Of a DNA stretch of 55,280 nt, positions 7,618 through 16,260 are shown one piece after another. This DNA comes from JAKACA01 sp052143575 (lineage in GTDB: Bacteria; Actinomycetota; Acidimicrobiia; Acidimicrobiales; Bog-793): assembly GCA_052143575.1 (NCBI GenBank), contig JBKQSP010000045.1, positions 1 to 55,280 on the forward strand. Direction: 5' to 3'. Numbering within the stretch: the first letter of the stretch is position 1; each line of letters begins with the position of its first letter. The notes beneath the pieces were generated by a model. That model made no database searches. It worked only from the letters and a program-made list of their open reading frames with translations, and was not told the DNA's origin. The translations under genes were made by a program, and so were the position numbers.

Positions 7618-10350
7618 TTACTCGGCGGAGGGACCCAGCCCGTCCGGGACGGCCGCCTCCAACACCGCCAGCACGTCGTCGCCGTACTTCTCGAGCTTGG
7701 CGGGGCCGATGCCCTTGCAGCGCGCCAGCTCCCGCAGCGAGGCCGGAAACGCCTCGGCGATGCCTTCCAAGTAGGCGTCGGAGAACACGACGTAGGCGGG
7801 CACCTTGTCCCGGCGCGCCGTCTCGCTGCGCCAGGCGCGCAGCGCCGACATGGCGGCTTCGGCTTGCGGCGTGCGCTCGCCGCCCCGCAGAGCCGGCGAG
7901 GGTGCCTTCGACGAGAGGCGCCCGACGGTTGCAGCCGACCGCCCCCCCACCCGGCTGCCTCGCCCAATTTGGCGGACGCTCCCGGCGTCGTCGGCCTCCC
8001 GGGCGGGCGCCGCCGTGAACAGCTCGTCACAGAAGGGCGACGGTGCCGCCGCGTCCGCCAGCACGACGGCATCGACCGAAGCGCGGGTGACGGCGACGTG
8101 GAAGACGCGCCGCTCCTCCTCGCTGTCGCCGGCGAGGCGGTGAGGAAAGAGCCCGGCGTCTGCTCCGTAGACGATCACGTGCGGCCACTCGCGGCCCTTC
8201 ACGCGGTGGACCGTGGAGAGGGCGACGCCGTCCGAGACCCCGGGGCGCTGCAGCACGCTCGTCAGCCAGCCTTCGAAGCTGAGCGGGTCGGGATGGAGAC
8301 GCGCCACGGCCTCGAGGGCGGCGAGATCGTCGAGGTGCGTCGAGCGGTCGAGGTCCCCCTTCGAGCTGTCGAGCACGTCCATGGCACTGCCGAGCCCGAT
8401 CTCCAGGCGGATCGTCCTCAGCGCCGTCGCCGTGTCGCCGGACGCCACCGAGCGGGCGACGCATTCGAGGTCGTCGGCGAACCACTGGAGCTTCTCGACG
8501 TCGCCTCCCGAGAGAGCCCGCCCCAGGCGGCGGATGTCGGCCACCGAGGTCGTGGAGCGCTTCTGCAGCATGTCAGTGATGTTGCGGGCGATGCGGCGGC
8601 TCGGGCGGCGGCTCGTCTCGGCGACGTCGACCCGGCTGATGTGCTCTGGGTCCGCCCCGATGCGCAGGTAGGCCAAAGCAGAGCGGATGCCGGTGCGGGA
8701 GAGCACGGCCGGCCCGAGCGGTGCCGAACACGGGATGGCCTGTTCCATCAAGGTGACCTGGACGGGCAGGAGGGCCGAGTTCACGCGGGCGAGCACGGCG
8801 ATGTCGCTCAGGTCGGCGCCGCCCTCGACGAGGCGCCCGATGTGCTCGGCCGCCGCCAGGGCATGTCGCTCGGGGGCACAGCGGTCGACGGTAAGGTCCG
8901 CCGCCGTCCCGGTCCGGTCGTCGGCCGCCTTGATCGACTTGGGGAGGCGGCGCCGGTTGTAGCCGAGCAGGTTCCTCGCCCCTTCGACGATGGCGGGCGG
9001 GCATCGGTAATTCGTCTCGAGGGCGTACTCCGCCGCCCCCGGGAACCAGCGGCGGTAGCCGATGAGGAACTCGGGCGTCGCCCCGGCATAGCTGTAGATG
9101 ACCTGATCGTCGTCGCCGACGCCGAACACGTCATAGGTGGGGGCCGACAAGAGCCGGATGAGGAGCAGGTGAGCGGGAGTGAGGTCCTGGAACTCGTCGA
9201 CGAGGAGGTGACGGGCGGCGAGCTGGTCGCGCCGCCGCGCCGGACCGCTCCGCAGCAGCACCTCGATGGCCAGGTAGATCTGCTCGTCGAAGTCGACGAC
9301 GCCACGCTCGGCGAGCACCTCCCGGTAGCGCGGGAACAGCTCTGCGACGCCGGCGGCGTCGGGGAAGGCCTCCTCGACGGCTGCAGGCTGCAAGAGGCCG
9401 AGGCGAATCGCCGAGAGTGCCTCCAGGTAGACGGCCCAGGGGTCGGTGTTCTGCTGGCGACGCACGCTCACGAGTGACTCCAGGATGCGGCGCACCTCGA
9501 TCTCCTCGATCACGGATCGCCGCTCTCCGGCCGGGGCGAACGGAGGCGAGCCGTTCACGATGGCCAGCCCGAGGGAGTTGAGCGTCCGCACGTGCACCGG
9601 CAGGCCCTCGCTCCGCTCGGAGAGCTCGTCCGCCGCCCGCTTGTTGTAGGCCACCGCCGTCACCGACGAGGGCGTGACGGCGCGGTCGGCGAGCAGGTGC
9701 CGCAGTCGCTCCGTGAGGACCCTCGTCTTGCCGGAACCTGCCGGGGCGATGACCCGGGCCGGTCCGGCCCCGTGGGCGACGGCCGCCAACTGATCCGGCG
9801 CGAGCCCCGCCGTGACGGCGTCGAGGCGGTCGGGTTGCAGCGAACCGGCTTCGAGCGTCTCGCGGTGCACGACCACGGCCCTCGGGAGCTCGATCGGCTG
9901 GCGGGGCCCGCCGTCGCAAAAGGCAGGGCGCCCGTCCGGCAGCACGACGTCGGCACCGGTGGCCGCAGGCGTTGCCGTCGTGGCGCCGAGCCGCTCCGCC
10001 CGGCGGCCGTGCCACCACACCGGTGCATCGCCCCTCAGGTCGTAGTTGTTGGACCAGGCGAGGAACTGGAGCCGCTCGCGGGAGAACTCGAAGTCGGGCG
10101 TGAGCTCCCAGACTTCCTGCGAGCACGTCTCCGCCTCGCGAAGGGCCTCGGCGTCGACGGCAAGCACGACGACACACGGCTGGCGCGACAGCCAGTGCTC
10201 GTGCAGACGGCCGGCGAGCGGAGCCGGATCGGCGAGGCCGGCGTCGTCGATGACCACCTGCGGCCAGCCCTCGCAGGCGGAGGGGAGCTGGCGCCCGGCG
10301 GGCACGATCACGCCGCGGCCGAGCGCGGCGGGTCCGGGGAACACGGGCAT
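7618..10350 (-). CDS. UvrD2-like ATP-dependent DNA helicase with HRDC domain and N-terminal extension
   Basis: A 910-residue superfamily 1A helicase. Residues 1-190 form an unusual extension containing FLAWSNNYDLRG. The motor follows: Walker A APAGSGKTRVL near 213, DEFQDLTPAH, GDDDQVIYSYAGA, ETNYRCP, LSTVHRVKGREWPHVIVYGAD and RRVFHVAVTRA. The C-terminus (about 830-905) is an HRDC fold with LRELARCKGIGPAKLEKYGDDVLAVLE, as in mycobacterial UvrD2. It is likely to unwind 3'-tailed or branched DNA in repair. ATG 10350 lacks a strong ribosome site but has TATCCT about 9 nt upstream, consistent with a near-leaderless mRNA. Unlike the helicase at 712, no LexA box is seen. A 112-bp gap separates it from the GGDEF-like gene upstream. 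Confidence 0.9.
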   Translation of the reverse strand: MPVFPGPAALGRGVIVPAGRQLPSACEGWPQVVIDDAGLADPAPLAGRLHEHWLSRQPCVVVLAVDAEALREAETCSQEVWELTPDFEFSRERLQFLAWSNNYDLRGDAPVWWHGRRAERLGATTATPAATGADVVLPDGRPAFCDGGPRQPIELPRAVVVHRETLEAGSLQPDRLDAVTAGLAPDQLAAVAHGAGPARVIAPAGSGKTRVLTERLRHLLADRAVTPSSVTAVAYNKRAADELSERSEGLPVHVRTLNSLGLAIVNGSPPFAPAGERRSVIEEIEVRRILESLVSVRRQQNTDPWAVYLEALSAIRLGLLQPAAVEEAFPDAAGVAELFPRYREVLAERGVVDFDEQIYLAIEVLLRSGPARRRDQLAARHLLVDEFQDLTPAHLLLIRLLSAPTYDVFGVGDDDQVIYSYAGATPEFLIGYRRWFPGAAEYALETNYRCPPAIVEGARNLLGYNRRRLPKSIKAADDRTGTAADLTVDRCAPERHALAAAEHIGRLVEGGADLSDIAVLARVNSALLPVQVTLMEQAIPCSAPLGPAVLSRTGIRSALAYLRIGADPEHISRVDVAETSRRPSRRIARNITDMLQKRSTTSVADIRRLGRALSGGDVEKLQWFADDLECVARSVASGDTATALRTIRLEIGLGSAMDVLDSSKGDLDRSTHLDDLAALEAVARLHPDPLSFEGWLTSVLQRPGVSDGVALSTVHRVKGREWPHVIVYGADAGLFPHRLAGDSEEERRVFHVAVTRASVDAVVLADAAAPSPFCDELFTAAPAREADDAGSVRQIGRGSRVGGRSAATVGRLSSKAPSPALRGGERTPQAEAAMSALRAWRSETARRDKVPAYVVFSDAYLEGIAEAFPASLRELARCKGIGPAKLEKYGDDVLAVLEAAVPDGLGPSAE

Positions 10351-10462
10351 CGCGAAGTGAGGATACGCAGGGGGTGCGCGTTGGCGGGCTCCCCACCTGC
10401 CGCTCAGGGATCTCGCCCGAGCAGCTCCGCCTCGGCCGCCGGCGGCCGAGCCCGAGCCAGGA

Positions 10463-11827
10463 TCAGGCCATGAAGCCCCGCGCCGCCGCCAACAGCGACG
10501 CCCCGCTCACGGACTCCTCCCGGCTCTGCAGCGACGAGACGGCGGCGGCCACGTCAACCGGGGAATCGGCGTCGACGCGGAACGGCACGCTCAGGCGCTC
10601 CCGCAGGCGGTCGGAGATCTCGGCGAGGCGATCGCCGTCGAGCGTGCCCGTGCAGATGATGGCGAGACCGTCCTCGCCGGTGCGGTAGACCTCGTCGGTC
10701 ATGCGGATGAGCGAATTGACGCGTCGGGCCGACACGCGGATGAGCTGATCCGAGGTGAAATCACCCAACTTCGCCCGCAGCTCCGACAGGGCGGTGAGGC
10801 GCACGCAGATCAGCCCGGGCCGCTGCCCGGAGGCGATCATCTCGTCGAGCGAGCGCACGAGCGTCTCCTCGAGGGGCAGGCCCGTCACGACGTCGACGTC
10901 CGACGGCCACGGCTCCGCCTGTTGCCGTGCCACGGGGGCTGCCACGGCAGGCACTCGAGCACGGCCGAGGGCGAGGGAGGCGATCTCGGTGGCGTAGCGG
11001 AACGTCGCCTCCGCCGTCTCCACGAGGGGACGGTCCTTGCGGTCCCAGGCGACGAGGCAACCGACGATCGTGTCGCTGTGGCTCGCCTTGACGGCGACGC
11101 ATCGCACGGCCGTGTAGTGCTTGCGCTCGGCGAACTGCCTGAGCTCGAACGACAGCGAGCCGACGTCGAGATCGACGTAACCCCGCGAACCGGCCAGCAC
11201 CTCGTTCCAGGGCCCGGAGACCGGGGCGTCGGCGGTCTCGGGGTTCTGAGGGGACTGCACCGGGGCGCCCGAAGCCCCATCGAGGGTGAGGAAGTAGCAC
11301 TCGTGGGCGATCGGCTCGCAGCCGAGGACGCCGACGATCGTCTCGAGGGCCGTCTCGGCCAGCTCCATGGCCGATGACTGCTCGTCGGAGTCTTGCCAGC
11401 CGACGTGCGGGATGAGGGCAGCGTTCAAGCCGTGACGGACCGTCTGCGGCCGCAGCAGCACGACCGTGGCCCCCCGCGTCGTGCCGTCGACGCGGTGGGC
11501 GGCCGACACCTCCACAAGGCGCCTCGATCCGTCGGGCTGTTCGAAGCGGGCGACGACGCTGGACGGCACGGAACCGACGGCCATCGACCTCGCCTCGTGA
11601 ATGACGGAGCCGACGAGGCTGGCATCTCCAGGGGCGACAAAGCGCAGGAGATCCGAGCCGAGGAGGTCCACCACGGGCCGGCCGAAGACCGAGGCGAACC
11701 GACCGGACACCTCGGCGATGCTGCGGCGATCGCGCAACAGCACGACGGCAGCGGGCATGGCGCCGATGATGGCGGCGAGATCCTCAGAAAGGGGGCTCGC
11801 CGAACGGGAGTGGGCGGGACGCTTCAC
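10463..11827 (-). CDS. PAS-domain protein with degenerate GGDEF domain
   Basis: A 454-residue cytosolic signalling protein. An N-terminal PAS domain (about 12-135; AAIIGAMPAAVVLLRDRRSIAEVSGRFASVFGRPV) is followed by a GAF-like region (about 150-300) and a C-terminal domain (about 315-450) with the GGDEF fold (DVDVVTGLPLEETLVRSLDEM, then RVNSLIRMTDEVYRTGEDGLAII). The signature position that should read GGDEF is GEDGL, so diguanylate cyclase activity is unlikely; it may bind GTP or c-di-GMP, or act as an interaction domain. The start is GTG 11827. It lies on the same strand as the helicase at 7618, with no operon evidence beyond proximity. Confidence 0.8.
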   Translation of the reverse strand: MKRPAHSRSASPLSEDLAAIIGAMPAAVVLLRDRRSIAEVSGRFASVFGRPVVDLLGSDLLRFVAPGDASLVGSVIHEARSMAVGSVPSSVVARFEQPDGSRRLVEVSAAHRVDGTTRGATVVLLRPQTVRHGLNAALIPHVGWQDSDEQSSAMELAETALETIVGVLGCEPIAHECYFLTLDGASGAPVQSPQNPETADAPVSGPWNEVLAGSRGYVDLDVGSLSFELRQFAERKHYTAVRCVAVKASHSDTIVGCLVAWDRKDRPLVETAEATFRYATEIASLALGRARVPAVAAPVARQQAEPWPSDVDVVTGLPLEETLVRSLDEMIASGQRPGLICVRLTALSELRAKLGDFTSDQLIRVSARRVNSLIRMTDEVYRTGEDGLAIICTGTLDGDRLAEISDRLRERLSVPFRVDADSPVDVAAAVSSLQSREESVSGASLLAAARGFMA

Positions 11828-12120
11828 GGCGAGATCTTTACCGGCACGGGCGCCGTGGCGAACCCGGACCGCCTGGCAGTGGCCGCCCGTGCCTCCCTCG
11901 GCGAGATCTCATCGCCGGCCGGCGACGCCACCGCCGGAGCCGAAGACCGAAACGCCAGGCGGGGACAGATCATCGTGCTCCTTGTCGACCGGCCCGATGC
12001 GACGAGTACCGGGCGTTCAATCGATACCCCCGGTCGTCCCCCCGACATCATCGTGATCGGGCGAAGCTACTCCCGCAACGGCGCCATCGGCAAGGACCTG
12101 GCACGTCGCCGGCATCGCCG

Positions 12121-12429
12121 TCAGGGGACGACTCGACTCCCGTCTCCGCCCGAACCGTGTCGGGACACCGCCGCCATCACGGCGCCGCGGGAGCGCCATG
12201 ACATCACAGAGGCCACGCAAACCGCCGACAGCAAGGAGCCCGCCGAGAGGAAGCAGCCCACCGACAGCAGCGAGCCGCACGATCCGACCGAGCCGATCGA
12301 GAGGACCGACCCGACGCTGCCGATGGAGAGGACGGAGCCTTTCGAGGCAATGGAGAGGACCGAGTCCCGCGAGGCGATGGACCAACGCGAGCCGGGCTTC
12401 GTGCGCACCTCGCCATCATGACGCGGCAC
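12121..12429 (-). CDS. Small SVLSIGS-repeat protein, conserved hypothetical
   Basis: About 102 residues (95 if translation starts at GTG 12408). After DGEVRTKPGSRWSIASRD, near-identical heptad-like units follow (SVLSIAS, KGSVLSIGS, VGSVLSIGS, VGSCGSLLSVG, SAGSLLS), then a basic tail. I recognise this Ser/Gly/Leu repeat style from small actinobacterial hypothetical proteins, in which the RTKPGxRWSI start precedes SVLSIGS units; I know of no function. The periodic S-x2-S-I-x-S pattern suggests a glycine-zipper-like membrane-associated or beta-solenoid structure. The start is uncertain between GTG 12429 and GTG 12408, neither with a good ribosome site. It is divergent from the monooxygenase at 12526. 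Confidence 0.6.
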   Translation of the reverse strand: MPRHDGEVRTKPGSRWSIASRDSVLSIASKGSVLSIGSVGSVLSIGSVGSCGSLLSVGCFLSAGSLLSAVCVASVMSWRSRGAVMAAVSRHGSGGDGSRVVP

Positions 12430-12525
12430 GGCGGGCGACGTGACGCCAGCCGCCGCTCGCTGAGTCCGGCGCCGCCCGCCACAGGTGCTGGGAATCAGCA
12501 ACCGGCGGTCGGGGTTGTGCCCGTC

Positions 12526-13566
12526 ATGGTGCCGCTCTCGGTTCTCGACCTGGCGACGGTGGCAAGCGGATCGACGCCGGCACGCGCCCTCGCCGAGACG
12601 ACGAAGCTCGCCGAGCTGGCCGAGCGCCTCGGCTACAAGCGTTTCTGGGTGGCGGAGCACCACGGCATGCCCGCCGTGGCGAGCTCGAGCCCCCCGGTCC
12701 TCATCGCCCACCTCGCAGACGCCACGACTTCGATCCGCGTCGGCTCCGGTGGCGTCATGCTTCCGAACCATGCGCCTCTCGTGGTCGCCGAGCAGTTCGC
12801 CACGCTGGAGGCCCTGCACGGCGGGCGCATCGATCTCGGGCTCGGGCGCGCACCCGGCACGGACCCGCGCACGACACGGGCGTTGCGGCGCCACGGCGAC
12901 CTGCACGCCGAGCGCTTCCCCGACGACGTCGTGGAGCTCATCGGCTACCTGGCCAACATCGAGGGTGACGGCCAGGTACTGGCCAACCCCGGCCGCGGCT
13001 ACCTTCCGGAGGTCTGGCTGCTCGGCTCCTCGCTCTTCAGCGCCGAGCTCGCCGGGATCCTCGGTCTGCCCTACTCCTTCGCCTACCACTTCAGCCCGGG
13101 CCACCTCGACGGCGCCCTCGAGCTCTACCGCTCGTCCTTCAGATCGTCGGTCTTCCTGGGCGAGCCCCGCGTGATGGTGGCCGTCTCGGTCCTGTGCGCC
13201 CCGAGCGAGGAGGAGGCCCGCTGGCTGGCACAGGCGTCCGCCCTCTCGATCGTCCAACTGCGCACCGGCCGTCTCGGGCTCTTTCCCTCGCCGGAGGAAG
13301 CTTCCCTCTACCCGTTCTCGGCGGCGGAGCGCGCCCTCGCCGAGCATGCGCTCTCGACCCATGTCATCGGCGACCCCGACACGGTGGTCCGAGGTCTCGG
13401 CGAGCTGCAGCGCCGCACGGCGGCGGACGAGATCATCCTCTCGACACGGGCCTATTCCTATGAGGCACGGGCCGCTTCGCTCGAGCTCGTGGCGGCACGG
13501 TGGCCGGGGGTGTCGGCAGCCGCCGCCGCAGCCGCCTGCGGCACGGTGGACGGCGGGAAGCCCTGA
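12526..13566 (+). CDS. LLM-class (luciferase-like) flavin-dependent monooxygenase
   Basis: A 346-residue TIM-barrel oxidoreductase using FMN or F420. The start MVPLSVLDLATVASGSTPARAL and the segments RFWVAEHHGMPAVASSSP, IRVGSGGVMLPNHAPLVVAEQFATLEALHGGRIDLGLGRAPG and WLLGSSLFSAELA are typical of the MsnO8/alkanal-monooxygenase-like group in the LLM superfamily. The frame is open to 12418, but the family N-terminus begins at the ATG at 12526. The substrate is unknown. It ends directly against the convergent DedA gene with no intergenic bases. Confidence 0.9.
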   Translation: MVPLSVLDLATVASGSTPARALAETTKLAELAERLGYKRFWVAEHHGMPAVASSSPPVLIAHLADATTSIRVGSGGVMLPNHAPLVVAEQFATLEALHGGRIDLGLGRAPGTDPRTTRALRRHGDLHAERFPDDVVELIGYLANIEGDGQVLANPGRGYLPEVWLLGSSLFSAELAGILGLPYSFAYHFSPGHLDGALELYRSSFRSSVFLGEPRVMVAVSVLCAPSEEEARWLAQASALSIVQLRTGRLGLFPSPEEASLYPFSAAERALAEHALSTHVIGDPDTVVRGLGELQRRTAADEIILSTRAYSYEARAASLELVAARWPGVSAAAAAAACGTVDGGKP

Positions 13567-14190
13567 CTACTCGAGCGGTCCGGGGTAGGCGGCCTCCGCC
13601 ACCTCGACGAGTTGCCTTGTCTTGTGCCGCACGAGCAGCACGACGACGATGACGGTGACGACGGTGGCACCGACGAGAACGAGGTTGATCGTTCCCGAGA
13701 GGTGGGCCAAGGCGTTGCCCGCCCCGTAGGACACGAAGGCGTAGATGCCGGACCACACGATGCCGCCGCCGGCATTGGCGAGAGCGAAGCGACGCCAGCG
13801 CATCTTGTTGACGCCGGCGAGGAGGGCGGCGTAGGTGCGCACGACCGTGACGAAGCGGCCGAAGAAGACGATCTTGGCGCCGTGGCGGGCAAAGGCGTAG
13901 CGGCCGACCTTCAACTTGGCGTCGTCGAGGCGGATCTTCGACCCGAACCGCCTCACGAGCCGGTAGCCGCCTCTGTCGCCTACGAGGAAACCGATGCTGC
14001 CGCCCACGATGCACGCCGTCGAGGCGACGGCCCAGATCCACCACACGGACAAGACGTGGGAGTGCCCGGCGAAGACGCCGGCGGCGATGAGTGCCGTCTC
14101 TCCCGGGAGAGGGAGGCCGAAGCTCTCGGTGATGACGAGGACGAAGACGGCGAGGTAGCCGTACTCGGCCACGAGGTGGCTCACGTTCAT
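13567..14190 (-). CDS. DedA-family membrane protein
   Basis: A 207-residue polytopic inner-membrane protein of the DedA/SNARE-associated (VTT) family, implicated in lipid scrambling and envelope homeostasis. The family signature is clear: ESFGLPLPGETALIAAGVFAG at the N-terminal re-entrant loop, and GRFVTVVRTYAALLAGVNKMRWRRFALANAGGGIVWSG with the essential arginines. A final hydrophobic helix (INLVLVGATVVTVIVVVLLV) precedes a basic tail. It is divergent from the cupin at 14364 and convergent with the LLM gene. Confidence 0.93.
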   Translation of the reverse strand: MNVSHLVAEYGYLAVFVLVITESFGLPLPGETALIAAGVFAGHSHVLSVWWIWAVASTACIVGGSIGFLVGDRGGYRLVRRFGSKIRLDDAKLKVGRYAFARHGAKIVFFGRFVTVVRTYAALLAGVNKMRWRRFALANAGGGIVWSGIYAFVSYGAGNALAHLSGTINLVLVGATVVTVIVVVLLVRHKTRQLVEVAEAAYPGPLE

Positions 14191-14363
14191 GGGGCCATGT
14201 CCACGGTTCTCGAGATGAGTGGCTCCACTCGGACACTTGTCGACCAGGGCCGCGGCGATCGTAGCGGCGATTGCTGCAGACTCGCCTACTGTCTCGGTGG
14301 CGTCGACGGCGAGTCGGGCGAGGGCGCTACACGGTGAACGGAATCGGGATCGGAGGCGCGGTC

Positions 14364-14738
14364 ATGGGTGATGGTGGCGTGCGCCACGTGGAGGCGCCGG
14401 TGCGGATCGAGGCGGCGGGCCTTCCCCCAAAGCTCATCTCGGAGTTCATCGGGCGGGTGGCAACGGGCAACGACTCGGTCTCGATCGCCGTGATGGAAAG
14501 CCCTTCCGGCTGGAGCGAGCCCGGCCAGACGCCGGAGTTCGACGAGTACTCGCTCGTGCTCGACGGCGCCCTCACCGTTCGCCAGCGAGAGGGCACCATC
14601 GTCGTCGTCGTCGGCGAGGCGGTGCATGCCCCCGCCGGCACCTGGGTGCAGTATTCGACACCGTCGCCGGCCGGAGCGCGCTACGTCTCGGTCTGCGTCC
14701 CCGCCTTCACGCCCGAGAGCGTGCACCGCGACCACTGA
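14364..14738 (+). CDS. Cupin-domain protein
   Basis: A 124-residue single-domain cupin. ATG 14364 has GGAGG eight nt upstream; the open frame upstream has no ribosome site. The cupin barrel is visible in EFDEYSLVLDGALTVRQREGTIVVVVGEAVHAPAGTWVQYSTP, with E/H ligand candidates in motif 1 (EFDEYSLVL) and motif 2. The usual HxH of motif 1 is replaced, so metal binding is uncertain. The substrate is not predictable. A related but distinct cupin sits at 39986. Confidence 0.8.
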   Translation: MGDGGVRHVEAPVRIEAAGLPPKLISEFIGRVATGNDSVSIAVMESPSGWSEPGQTPEFDEYSLVLDGALTVRQREGTIVVVVGEAVHAPAGTWVQYSTPSPAGARYVSVCVPAFTPESVHRDH

Positions 14739-14798
14739 CCACCGTCGTGAGCAGCCGCGATGAGCCCCGGCGTTTCGACATCGCAGCGGTGGCAAGTC

Positions 14799-14813
14799 GG
14801 GACCTTCGGCACT
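14799..14813 (+). promoter_or_regulatory. DevR/DosR-like box upstream of amt
   Basis: GGGACCTTCGGCACT. The left half matches the GGGAC half-site of the DevR box and the right half is degenerate. A candidate -10 TAGGCT lies at 14837-14842, putting the centre of the box at about -43, the usual activating position for DevR-type sites. The 13-mer GACCTTCGGCACT recurs exactly at 22395-22407. Confidence 0.5.
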
Positions 14814-14920
14814 AGGCACGCCACCTGGCGATTTTCTAGGCTGCCCAATGACGGCCGAGGCGTCGTCGTTGCCCGCCGCTCCGCTGTCCACAGCCCGCTC
14901 GAACGGTGAAGGAGAAGAAC

Positions 14921-16141
14921 GTGATCAACGCCGGAGATACCGCGTTCGTGCTCATCAGCGCAGCGCTCGTCATGGTCATGACACCGGGCCTGGCGTTCTT
15001 CTACGGCGGTCTCGTTCGCCGCAAGAACTTCCTCGCCATCATGATGCAGAGCTTCATCTCGATGGGCGTCGTGACGGTCATCTGGGTGGCGGTCGGCTAC
15101 TCCCTCGCCTTCTCCGGCAACGTCGGCGGCGTCATCGGCAACTTCTCGTGGGTGTTCCTGAAGGGCGTCGGGGTTACCCCGAACCAGTACGCCCCCCACA
15201 TCCCGGCGCTGGCCCACTTCGTCTTCCAGGAGATGTTCGCCATCATCACCCCGGCCCTCATCACGGGCGCCTTCGCCGACCGTGTGCACTTCAAGAGCTA
15301 CCTCAAGTTCCTCGTCGCCTGGAGCCTCCTCGTCTACGTGCCGATCGTGCACTGGATCTGGGGTGGCGGCTTCCTCGCCAAGTGGGGTGTCCTCGACTTC
15401 GCCGGTGGCATGGTCGTGCACACGAGCGCCGGCTTCGCAGCTCTCGCCTCCGTCTGGGTCGTGGGCGCACGCAAGTTCGCACCGGGTGAGAAGACGCTTC
15501 CTCACAACGTCGCCTTCGTCGGCCTCGGCACCGGGCTGCTCTGGTTCGGCTGGTTCGGCTTCAACGCCGGCTCGGCGCTCGCCGCCAACGGCGTAGCGGC
15601 GCACGCCTTCGTGAACACCGACATCGCCGCCTCAGCGGCCATGTGCACCTGGACAGCCATCAGCTGGTGGCGGGCAGGCAAGCCGAGCGTGATCGGTGCC
15701 TTCACGGGCGCCGTCGCCGGTCTCGCCTGCATCACGCCCTGCGCCGGTTACGTCCCGACGTGGGCGTCGTTCATCATCGGCTTCCTGGCCGGCTGCATCT
15801 GCTACGGAGCCGTCGAGTTCCGCGCCCACATGAAGTGGGACGACGCCCTCGACGTCTGGGCGGCGCACGGCGTCGGCGGGCTGCTCGGCTCCATCCTCGT
15901 CGGCGTCTTCGCCGAGCTCGCCATCAACTCGGCCGGCCACAACGGCCTCTTCGCGGGCAACCCCGCCTTCCTCGGCAAGCAAGTGGCTGCCGCCTTCCTC
16001 GTGGCGGCGTACGCCTTCGTCGTCACGTTCCTCATCCTCAAGATCCTCGACCGGTTCGAGCCGGTGCGGGTCCCCGACTCCATGGAGCAGGCAGGCTTGG
16101 ACACCGAGCTGGAAGAGGATCAGGCCTACATCTTCACCTGA
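14921..16141 (+). CDS. amt: Ammonium transporter (Amt/MEP/Rh family)
   Basis: A 406-residue integral membrane ammonium channel with about 11 transmembrane helices. It starts with VINAGDTAFVLISAALVMVMTPGLAFFYGGLVRRKN and contains the family signature DFAGGMVVHTSAGFAALASVWV, carrying the first pore His, and DVWAAHGVGGLLGSILVGVF, carrying the second. GTG 14921 is the best start because AAGGAGA lies just upstream; the frame is open to 14906, but that would place the ribosome site inside the gene. No glnK/glnB or glnA follows, which is less usual. A DevR-like box lies about 108 bp upstream. A strong hairpin follows at 16164-16186. Confidence 0.96.
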   Translation: MINAGDTAFVLISAALVMVMTPGLAFFYGGLVRRKNFLAIMMQSFISMGVVTVIWVAVGYSLAFSGNVGGVIGNFSWVFLKGVGVTPNQYAPHIPALAHFVFQEMFAIITPALITGAFADRVHFKSYLKFLVAWSLLVYVPIVHWIWGGGFLAKWGVLDFAGGMVVHTSAGFAALASVWVVGARKFAPGEKTLPHNVAFVGLGTGLLWFGWFGFNAGSALAANGVAAHAFVNTDIAASAAMCTWTAISWWRAGKPSVIGAFTGAVAGLACITPCAGYVPTWASFIIGFLAGCICYGAVEFRAHMKWDDALDVWAAHGVGGLLGSILVGVFAELAINSAGHNGLFAGNPAFLGKQVAAAFLVAAYAFVVTFLILKILDRFEPVRVPDSMEQAGLDTELEEDQAYIFT

Positions 16142-16163
16142 GCGACACCGGTCAGCCCGGCCG

Positions 16164-16186
16164 GCGCCCGTAAGGCTGCCGGGCGC
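16164..16186 (+). terminator. Hairpin after amt
   Basis: GCGCCCG (16164-16170) pairs perfectly with CGGGCGC (16180-16186) around a 9-nt loop, 22 bp after the amt stop. There is no U-tract, as is common for actinobacterial terminators. Confidence 0.5.
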
Positions 16187-16260
16187 AAACCGTCAGCGTG
16201 GGAGCCAGAAAGGGACGAATTACTCTGGCTGGTGGTCGACCCCGGGCGCACCCTGGAGCC

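Noticed and set aside
11393..12421. Plus-strand 342-residue frame
   Set aside because: It is antisense to the GGDEF-like gene and then to the SVLSIGS gene; composition is typical of a shadow frame (runs of R, D, E).
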